From Enoplolaimus lenunculus (lineage: Eukaryota; Nematoda; Enoplea; Enoplida; Thoracostomopsidae): 64,000 bases of DNA. The DNA lies in assembly GCA_030248215.1 (NCBI GenBank), contig JASANG010003405.1, positions 124,001-188,000 on the forward strand, read 5' to 3'. A model generated the notes under the pieces. It saw nothing but the letters and a program-made list of their open reading frames with translations, was not told the origin of the DNA and did no database searches. Every line of letters starts with the position of its first letter. Position 1 is the first letter of the stretch. The translations under genes were made by a program, and so were the position numbers. Positions 25,801 through 36,700 of the stretch are shown one piece after another.

Positions 25801-28800
25801 TTGTTGCCTACTGCTGATTTAGGCATGAATAGCTCACAATCTGGAATACCGAGGCCTGATGCATATCCGATTGTACCCTACTAGTAACCACTTATGCATA
25901 GATAAGTTTTGGCTGCAAATTATATGACGATCGGATAGTTATTAGCTCTGACTGCTACAAAACGACATCGGTCTGCAAGTTGTGACTTTTATACTTAGGA
26001 TACGGCGAATCGTACTTTCCGCGAACGTAAGCTGTGTTCGTAATAATTTTCTGTTCGTGCCAGAATGGTTAATAATGTTGATTGTTGCTTTAGTTTTAGT
26101 GTGTTTTGCTATATACTGTTTCAGGTTAAAGAGGCACATTACCAAGCTCATCCTGTTTGGAAATGGTCAAATAAGTCTCGATCGCGGCAAAATTCTGACA
26201 AGGACGCGTCAACACCGTCTGCGAAAAGTATGTTTCATATAGCATGGTGTGAACGGATATAAACTTTCCGAATACTAGAACTCATCAAAACCGGATGTTG
26301 ATTGAATGTGACATCTAAGTATTGTGCAACAATTAATTGCTTGGATTTCTCGTTTTACGTTAGGCTAAACGCTTGCATGTCAAATTTGTAGCAAAGCAAC
26401 AAAAGAAAAAACAATTTCACAACTCTAGTTTGGAATCACGAAAGGGATTATTTAGACATATTTTGGACCGTTTCTATTGTTTTCAGAAGCCAATATTTGT
26501 CTGCAGAACGTAGCTGGCACAGGTATGAACGAAACTGTTGAGAAAAAATCCGATTTCGGTAGCCAGTTAATAGACCTTGGTTAGTTTACTGAACCTATTT
26601 TTTGTAGTGTTGTAGTGATCAGCTTTGATAAGCAACGATTTTTGTAGTATTTTACTGCCGAGAATAGTGGGAAACGAAATGAGACTGAACTGAAAAATTG
26701 GAGATTTGACACAATACAACTTAATTTGGTAGTTTTTGACCATCCCTTCGTGGTTTTAAAATTGCTTAGTTTGTTGAAAATTGGGTCATGGAACGCCATT
26801 TAGATAAGTGCTACAAGAGAAAGGGGTGGTAATCAAGTGATGAAATTTCGAATGCCAGGTTTTTGTGTGACTGACTGCAAAAGTTGCAGAAACCACTGGA
26901 CAAGACGTTGTTTGAACCTGTAAACTCAACGGGTTACACTTTTGGAAGTGTTTTTATTTGCAAAGCGCACATTTGAAAATGAGGCAACTTTAAATTTTGG
27001 TTACAAATTTGTTTATGGTTTTAGAGTCACTTGTCAGCTCCACTGTTGATTCAATGAAACAGTCGTCAAAAGTTTCAAACTCAAACTTTCAAAGTGGTGG
27101 ATACGATAAAGTTCAAGTGACTAATACTTTGAGCGATGACCAATTTAAGGAAAGGTCTGAAGAACAGAGACACCAAGGTTTGGCGGTTAAGAGTAATTTT
27201 GATGTCAGAGGTAGCGAAGGTAAAGAAACGTACGATGTAGCTGTTTACACTTCCGGGGGCAAAGGAATTGAAAAAGGTTTTGATCAGGTAGACAGAGGCG
27301 CGAACAAATGCTTGAATCAAGTGGCCAAAGGTGAGGCTGAAATTTTGAGTGAAGCTGGCAGGGGTGATTGTGGAAATTTAAATCGAGCATTCAAGGGTGT
27401 TGAGGTTATTCCGCATCAGCCGCAGCGTACACGAACGTATAGTACGCCAGTGTCCGAGGTGGTGTTCGCTAGTGAACTTCAACATCAATTGGAACAGTTA
27501 CAGTTACGACAAAAAGCTGCAGCAATGGTTTTCGGTCGTGATAACAAAGGGGGTAACGAAAATGGTGTAGAACAATGTAGTAAAAAATTGGAAATACTTG
27601 AGAGCGAGGTTGGAGAAGAAATCAGGGACGAGGATGAGAATATAAAGCTTACCGGTAATGAGTCGGATAAACCGGTGGGGGAGAATCCTTTGAATCGTGG
27701 TTCTGTACTGCAAATGGATTCTGCTGACAAAGGATCTAGTTTAGCAACGAATGCTGTTCTGACTGACCCCGGAAGCAAGCTGGCGGAACGACAAATGCTT
27801 CATCGAAGTATGTCTGCGATAACCGAAAGCGCGTAAAGTTTAACCTAAAATGTGTTGTATGTAAGATTTATGGTGAAATTTTTCGCTTATTTTCGCTGTC
27901 TGGCGATTAACCGCACTGCAATAGTCGTGTTTACGAACTCTGAGTATACCAGTTTTTCTGAAACTTTCTAGCCGTTAAAAGTTAAGATCAAAATTAAATC
28001 GTAGGAATCAGCATTTCTGAGGTATTGGTTAAGTTTCTTTAACCCTACTTAAGTACGACATTGTATCAAGCATAGGTCTCGATATTTTGCAGGTCTCGGT
28101 TTTTTCAATGTTTGAACCTAGACCAGAAGTCGAGGCTTTTGTCAACGTATGGCTGTACAAAACCACGAAAGCCCAATTAGAAATAATTTGTTTTGAAAAT
28201 TTTAATTTTTTTCATCGAGGACCAAAAATTAACCGAAACCGAGACTTTTCGTGGCCGATCTCGGTAATCAGTTCTCCGCTTCGGTCTCAGTCTCGGTTTT
28301 TACTGAGACCGCTATCCCTGCTTAGTGCTTGGCATTTAGTACATGCTAAGTAATTACTTAACCATTTTGTCGTTTTTAACAGTGTACTTAAGTTAAGTAA
28401 AAATTTAAGTCGCTGACTAAATTTTATAGATTACAAATTAACCGTTCAACCATACTAAACTTGATCTAATTGAAATTCTTGACTCATTATACCTATTCAA
28501 TGTTAAGCAAAACTATTGCTTTCTGTTATGACAATGGTTCTCGAAAATTTTTGTAATTATTTAAGTATAACTTAAGTAAATATTTAAGTAAGATTTCAGA
28601 TACTCAATCATTGTTTTTAAGCAGTATATCGTCAAGTGTTTGACCCGGCCTAGAACATTTTCAGCTTAAATTGCGACAAAACTAGTTGTAAATCAAATGT
28701 AATACTACTTGGGTTCCGGTTTTTGAGCAGCAAAGTTGTTATTGGAAGATTTTAGCATAAATGCAATTACTTTTTTAAGGTGATGCTGCTAAGATGCTGA

Positions 28801-31800
28801 TTACGCTCTCTGGGCAACAATTATTACCAGACACGAAATCAGGTCCCGAAGTGTTGGACAGGTCTACGGATTTTATTCCAGTCCCACTCATTGACACAGG
28901 ATCAAATGCTACTCCTGATGTAGTTTGTACTGACAAGCAATACCCATCAGAGGTCGGGAAGATGTCTATGAAAGGTAATTGTTGCCGTGCATGTGCTGTT
29001 TGAAAATTGATTTGAAGAATGTCGAAAACGGAACCAGAAAGTAGAAAATATACTGGACTTTTTTGCCGGAGCCAGACAGGTTTTAGTTTAAGTTACAGTC
29101 TATTTACAATGTCAAAGGAATTCTTAATTGTGGCTGCAGATCCTAGCTGTCGATTCTCGTTGTAAAACTTGCACGTGTGTATGTGGGCTTCAATGATACG
29201 GTACCCGGAGGGATCCCTTTAGCTGTGCACATTTCCAATACGAAATAACATCATCAAAATGTCATTTATTCGTCACACCACCATTGAGTAACCGTAGCAA
29301 CCAACCTATACCTGTATTTTTCTGTGACTGAAAACTCTGGGGTTTTTTTATTTGTACCGGCTTTGTCTTTAACGTGTTACTAAAATCTGAAATTTAATTC
29401 TATTGCAGTCAACATTTAGAAGTTTATCAGAATACAGACTTGCGCATATTTTCTTTCCTTGAAGTGAGTGCTTACTATTTTTAAAATATGTTTTTGCCGT
29501 TTTAGTAAATCCATTGTCAGATACTGCAGTCTTGCCTATCTCAGCGCATTGTTCGACAACTAATGTTAACCAGCTGCAAAACGTTATTTCAAATAGCCAT
29601 TCAAGTATTGCACAACCTATTATAGCGGCTGTTGGCAAGACAGGGTCGAATGACTTAGCTGGCGCAGCAGTAATTCCAGGGACTGGGTTGTTGCAATCTT
29701 TAGGTCAGTTCTCTTCAGGACACGACGCGCTACAGGCTCAGACATCTGAAAGTGGTCAAGCTTCAGTAGGTGGAGGCCTTCAAATTGTACAAACTGGTAA
29801 TGGAACATTGCAATTGGTTCAAACTACGGTGGTTCCTTTAGCGTCGCTAGGTAACTCTATTGATATTGAATTGTTAAAGAGTTTACTGGCACGTGGCATT
29901 CAAAATGCTGACCTCTCTCAGCTCGTTGGCAGCCAAGTTGCGAACGAGGGGCTTCGAAAAACAAATGAGATCGTTGAAGAGAAATTACATCAGGACGCAA
30001 ATGAAATTTGTCAGGAAACATTGGACGACTCTATGTCTGCTGCAGATCAGGGGAACGATGTGAGGACGAATGTGGGAAATGGTCAAGAATTATTAGGAGC
30101 TTTTGCTGATAACGTTTTAGAAAACACGGCTCTATCGGGTTCTGGTTGCACAGGTGTACCAAGCGATGAGGTTAATATTTCACAATCCTTGTCTCAGAAG
30201 GTTGGGTTAGCTTCGGTCGTACCTGGTGAAAGGGAATGTTGGGATGGGCAAACGAGAGATGCTATTTATTCTACTGGACAGCGTATCAACGAAACTACAC
30301 CCATAATTTTTGCACTCGGCAGCCGAAATACCACAAGTATGGGACTAGCGGTAGCTGTTCAACAGAGCAAGTTGCCTGCGCTGAGTTCGGCCTATGTGAT
30401 AGCCAGTAGTGGCAGCACCGATTACGTAGCATCAACCCTAATGCCATCTAGTAAGGATGGGCACGTGCTAGGTGGGGCATCGTGTTTGAGCAAAGAAAAT
30501 TCGTACAGTGGTGCATTGGATTCTGGAACGTTACAGCAACAGAACACGATGTCAAATGAAGGTGTAGAGTTGCCGAAATCAATGCTGTTAGCTGGTTAGT
30601 TGAAAACCATGATCACTATATGCCCAAATGCATCTATATTGGGAGTTAAATTTACAATATTGTTTGCGTGTTTGATTTCTTGTTCGTCCTGCTTGTTATT
30701 GCAGTTTATGATTCGCAGCTGTTTTAGATCGCATTGCTTGGTAACCCATAAGTAACTTTGGAGTCCAATTTTAGATGCAGAATTTCAGGCAGGTAAAACC
30801 ACATGACCCTTATTGCTACGATGTTGATATTTTAGATTCTCAAGGCAACCTGAAAGACCATGGCAATATCGGCAGTAGGGGAACTGCGGTTTCCGCGAAA
30901 GGCACATGCGACGAAACGTTGGGGCAAAGCGAAGATAATGGACAACCGGATCAAAAAGACCAAGAAAAGTGTTTGATTTCGTGTGCATTAACGGATACGA
31001 CTGGTGCCGAATCTGCATTGAATGCTGCTCGCAAACGAAGAGCGCGGAGCTTGTCTGCCTATCCTAGAGATGGCGATATTAAAAGTCCAAGGAAGGTTTG
31101 TTAATGGGAACAATGCATGGATGTATTCTTCAATATGTTGTGTAGTACCAAGGGCGTAGCCAAGGGTATTTCAGGTGTACCTAAATTCTGGCTACGATCA
31201 TGTGTAGTACTTACGTATCGCTTTCAAACCAGGGTATCGCTAAGTTTTAGATTAAGACATGGCACACGATATATTGTACGGTCTGTATTTTTGTTCAGAA
31301 TTTCAGATTCCTAATCCTTGAACCAAAAATTGTTTTGTTTTGTGTCTCTTTGTGGACGAACAGTTATTTCTGATCAAATGCTGATCACGCGTGTGATCTG
31401 ATGTTTTATTGTCTGTAGTGGAGCATGAGGCTTTTTGTTATAGGGAAAAACTGGTGGTGCCGGTGCGACAACTCCGAGTGAAACTCCTACAACGCCTGTG
31501 ACTACTGGAAAAGAGCATATTCGTAGGCCGATGAATGCATTTATGATATTTTCAAAGCGACACAGACCTATGGTCCATCAAAGGCATCCGAATCAAGACA
31601 ATCGTGCTGTGAGTAAGATCCTTGGCGAATGGTGGTACGCGTTGAGTCCGGAAGATAAACAGCAGTATCATAATTTGGCATCACAGGTTAGTAGGGGGCA
31701 TTTTAATAGCAGCAGTTGCTGATGGTAGTTTTGATCTATCATCGGAGTCCGAAGTCGTGGGCGTCAATGTGATGAAGTTACGTTCTATATAAATTTTCAC

Positions 31801-33422
31801 CGGGTTCCCCGTATCACCAACTGAAACAGTTCCTGAAAAATCTGGACCAAACAAAAACTTAAGGGAGTTGAGCGAACACTGTCTTATCATTTACGAGCTA
31901 ATGAAGTAAGGAGTATGAAAGTAGCAGGCGTCTGGCTACGCTGGGCTTAGACACTGATTTGTATGTTTTCATTGGTTTAATTTTGGAAATAGATGCCGCA
32001 GTTTGTTTGATTATCAATCTACTGATTCTTGCCTTAAAAGGTGATATGTTTCCGTTCTACTGTATCTTTCGTTAATTATTCTATATTTGAGGCTCAGATT
32101 AACGGAATTTTCGACCACAAATCCTTATAAGTATGGCGTAGTTTTAAGTGAGGATTTTGAAGCATTAAACTATTGATATGCAACCATTATTTTGCCTGTC
32201 TTCAGGTAAAAGAAGCACATTTTAAAGCACATCCGGACTGGAAATGGTGCAATAAAGATGTTAAAAAGTCGTCAACATCGAGCTCAACGAAATCCATAGT
32301 TGGAGCAGCGGATAAAGACGTCCAGATGCTTCATGCAACGAAAGGTATTCAGTCTTTACTATAGCGACTAAGTGTGCCAGATGGCTTTTACCAGTTTGAG
32401 TTCAGGGTAACATTTTGTCGAAACATACATTTCACATTTCAGTATTCATCTTCCGCAACCTCAGTCGGATATTGAAGTATACTTCTTGGATTTCGGTAGT
32501 TTTTGGTATCCGTTTGCATCCTCTGGAATACATAGGTATTATAGCACAATTGAAACGTTAACCGCCTTTACCTCTATAATAATGAAATTAAGTTAATTAT
32601 TAATATCAAGAGTGTGTGATCACTCTAACAAGAGTATATAACTGGGTGCATTCTGTGTATTAAAGAATGTACCCGGCACGCGTTGCGTTTTTGGCTTACC
32701 CCCTTGTTTAGGGGGTCGTTATGCAGTTTTATATCGTAGTAAAGGAGGAAATTGTAACCCCATTATTTAAGGGGGGGTAGGTGTACTGAAGCATACTGTT
32801 AATCTCTTGCTTAAACCCCCCCCCTGATTGAGGGGGGATCGAACAAAAATGCAACGCATGCTGGTACATTCTTTAATACACAGAATGTACCCAGTTGCAC
32901 ACTCTTGTTATAAAGAGTGATCATCCACTCTTGTTAATATTAACCGAGGAATAAGACAATCAGAGAGTATTTACTATTTCTGTTTTAGAAATGAAAACTG
33001 ACTCTAACACAGCAAAAACGACGCCGAAACTAACGAATGAATTTTGTGGTAAGCTGAGTGCAAATATATTTTGACAACGCTGTGTCAAATCGATTGTTAA
33101 CGGATAGTCACTACTGGTTTGTTTGATGTTTTACCGCCACGGACAGAAATAAATACTAAGCGAACCGTAAATCGCGATTCCGTTCTGTGCGTCTTCTGTT
33201 AACGAGCGCACAGTCATATGTGAGTGTGGTCAAAAAATTTGGTATCAATCAGTTGCCAGTGCGGTCACGATTTTACTTTAGTATCTTAAGGTTTTTCGTA
33301 TAGACGTTACGATCCGCTGATACGTTTTGCATTCGTTTGTGTCTAATTTAGATTCAACAGCTGCCATTTCAAATTTGAATACGTCATATCAACCTCAAAC
33401 TCTGCTTGTAATACAACAGCAA

Positions 33423-33518
<96 letters not shown>

Positions 33519-33636
33519 CTGTTACTACAACAACAGCAGCAACAGCAGCCGCTACAACAGCAACAACAACAACAACAACAACAACAAGAACAGCAGCAAC
33601 AGCAGCAACAACAACAACAGCAGCAGCAGCAGCAGC

Positions 33637-33670
<34 letters not shown>

Positions 33671-33695
33671 GCAGCAGCAACACCAACAACAACAA

Positions 33696-33726
<31 letters not shown>

Positions 33727-36700
33727 AACACCAACAACAACATCAACAACATCAACATCATCATCAACAACAGCAACAACAAGCATTAATTTCTCCACGT
33801 AAACGACACATGCAACTTTCACAGGCGGAAGTAGAACTCAGATCAGGCTGTTATCAAACTGAACTTGGCGTATCTCCATCTGAAATGCCACAATCTTTAT
33901 CGTTAACTGTAAATCTGAACGAGACAAGAAGTCCCATGGCGGGGCCGGTTGCCAAGAGCTCGGAACAGTCACCCCTGTATTTATCGCAAACTCACACCCA
34001 ACTTCCATCTATGGGCAACCTGTTGCTGTCGCCGTTGCAGTGTCCCCCACCGCCAGCAGTTGGCTCTGGTATAGATGTGGGCTTGGATGCGTTTTCGATT
34101 ATTAAACGGCGTCGGTTAATGTCCCACCCGATTAATCCGTTGATACAAAGGTAAGCGGAGTGGTCGGTCGTGTAAAAGGGTTACTCCTTATCAGAGTGCG
34201 GCAGAATACTATAAAGGAGTGCATATGTCAATAAGTTAACGTCAATCGTGTCAATTTACTGGTGTTTGATATAATTGTTTTATTATATTTTGTTTCCACA
34301 ATATTTTTGCATTAACTGCGTTTTCTGACACATTTAAAGTTGTAACCTTGCTTTGATCAAAATTTATATGGAATTTTTTATTGAACTAGAAAGTCATGTT
34401 ATATTTTTCAGTGATAAACATCCGGCAACTTATAGTACTAGGATCACATTTTTTGTTATTTCGTAACTGGTGTAATGTCTATAAATGACCGCCATTCACT
34501 TATGAGGATCGAACGCGGGGCAATCGATTATGTCGGTCACGCTAATCAACTATTACTGGAGTTATTATACTATGTAATGCAGGGAATAATTCCGGTATTA
34601 AAATTTGGTCGGTGGAAATTAAGATATTTTACTAAAAAATGACGATAACAATTAAGTAGATTTCATTTGTATAGTATATAAACCTTGACAATCGCCGAAA
34701 ACAAACCATTGAAGGTAGATTGCGCTTCCGTGGATTATTAAAATCTAAAATACAGAAGATAAAGTGAATACCTGTCCCCAACTAGGGTTATTTCGCCACT
34801 AATATTGGAAAAAAAGAAAATTAAAATGAATTTTGGTGGCATGTATTTTTCATTTTCCAATTCCGTTTCCGGTAATTTTTTCAAATTCCGGTTTCGGTTC
34901 CGGTACATAACTGTAATTTCGGTTGCACCCCGATGTAATGTGTACTGTATTTGCGGCATCGTTTCAGCAGTTACGTAATGCATTTTGTGTTTCATTTTGT
35001 TTGTAATTTTTTTAGTTTTTCTATGTCAAATTTGGATTCTATGTCGCCCAGTTCGTGTGAATCGCCACAACAACCGCCACTACAACCACAGCTCAATACA
35101 AAGCAGGTCGATCTTGTTGGCGGTGCTTCGGTTGCGCAATGGTGTAACGCAACGTCTCAATCGTTAATTGGTGGTAGGCAGACTATCGTGACAGCTGCTA
35201 CTGATGCTAAAACGCCACCGCTAATGCTTGGAGGAGTGATTCAGACAAGTACTGCAGGTAAGCTTGGTTCTAGGAACGGTAATACAGTCACGCACAGCGG
35301 TAAGTGCTATCGCGTTTGCGTTGCAAACCGCGGCTCTGATTATGATTGCTTGTTTCATGAGTGTAGTTGCTCACGATCACGATTTGTCGGCTACAACTGC
35401 GTTTTGAAGTAGGTTTGTTTTTCACTAGGGTGCCGCGTGATATAATAATGAGGAAGCTCGCAAACGAAGTGAGCTAGAAGCAAAGCGCAATTTTAGTACC
35501 AAAGTTTTAATTCATGTTGCAGTTATGCGTTGCCTGGCCATGCTTACATGTACCAGTGTGACAATGCAATGTGCAGTATTGTGCGGTTATAGAATTCAAC
35601 GTGGACGATCACAATCTTCGACAGCTTGCTTCGGTGTCATCTCAACAACCTAATTTGGCATCAGTGCTGTTAGAGGCACCATGTGAAACTTCTGTGAATA
35701 ATTCAGGTACAGGAGGAAACTTAAGACTTGATCCTCATGGGTACTTGGAACTTTTACAACAACAGCGGTTACAACAACAACAACTACAACAACAGCAGCA
35801 GCAGCAACAGCAGCAACAAAACGCGGCAAAACAACAACTTTTAGCCAAAATTGCTTGTATGTCGCAGCCAAATTGTGATAGTAGTTCTCGAATAGCAATA
35901 GGCGAAGCCTCAAATACTCTGACTATGTCTGATTTACCCGTAACTGGTTCTGCTGGCAGCTCACTGATGCTGCAAGGGGCACACCCCAATGGTATTGCGG
36001 TACCGATTGCCGAGGAACAATCAGGTCAAAATATGACTACACTACCTACCGTTTCTCCGATTTCGGATGGTATTCCACTTGGGTTGTTATATCAGTCAGC
36101 GTTGCTTGCAAGTCCATTGACAAATCCGACCAATAATGTGAGCGCTCAGCAACAACTACAACAGTATTTGGCTACTCAAGCTCGGGTGTCGAATAACCAA
36201 GCTTCATTGAACAGTTTTGCAGGTAAGTCAAAAACACAAGTTATTATTGATTATTATTACTTAGCTAATTTGTTATATGTCAACCGTGACTGGACGGGTG
36301 TTGATTTAGTTCCCAGCAGAAATGATTGTTATACTTTCTGCGCCCTACAAATACCACTACCTTCAGCATTATATTGCAGTACATACGTAATTTCCGTAGT
36401 AATTTTCAGCTTAAAATATTTGGTTTTAAAAGTGCGCTATTTTTTCTTGAACAAACTTTCAATTAATTTAACGTAGGCCTGTAGCCCCACTTGAAAAATT
36501 TTTCAAGTTGGAAATTATACGTACTTATAAAGGGGAAAGACAAAAAAACGTGGCTTTGCTCCGCCACAAAGCTTCGAAAAAGCAAACTTAAGCCAACGTT
36601 TGCTAAGAATACAAATGATTTGCAAAAAATTTCAATTTTTAGCTCGTGATTTTTATATAGCGTGCTTTCTAAAAAGCCTCGTTCCTCACTCATTTACCCC

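Larger units (their letters stand above)
27808..28779 (+). other. capicua intron 12 with two inserted elements
   Basis: Holds a CTCGGT-rich element at about 28071-28320 and an ACTTAAGT-family element at about 28341-28610. No exon was seen between them. Confidence 0.6.

Noticed and set aside
25732-25884. Extension of HMG box A exon past its donor
   Set aside because: The frame stays open to 25884, but the canonical donor and the continuation of the HMG helix at 26125 show that this is intron.
30775-30835. Earlier start for exon 15, beginning [11 protein letters not shown]
   Set aside because: An acceptor at 30774 would need phase 0, which conflicts with the phase 1 end of exon 14. The acceptor at 30835 fits. 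An alternative transcript starting at this ATG is possible but unsupported.
33343-33822. Antisense Val- and Leu-rich open frames
   Set aside because: They are the complement of the CAA/CAG run of capicua exon 19 and have no independent support. The same holds for Cys-rich antisense frames at 35735-35989 and 39147-39485.
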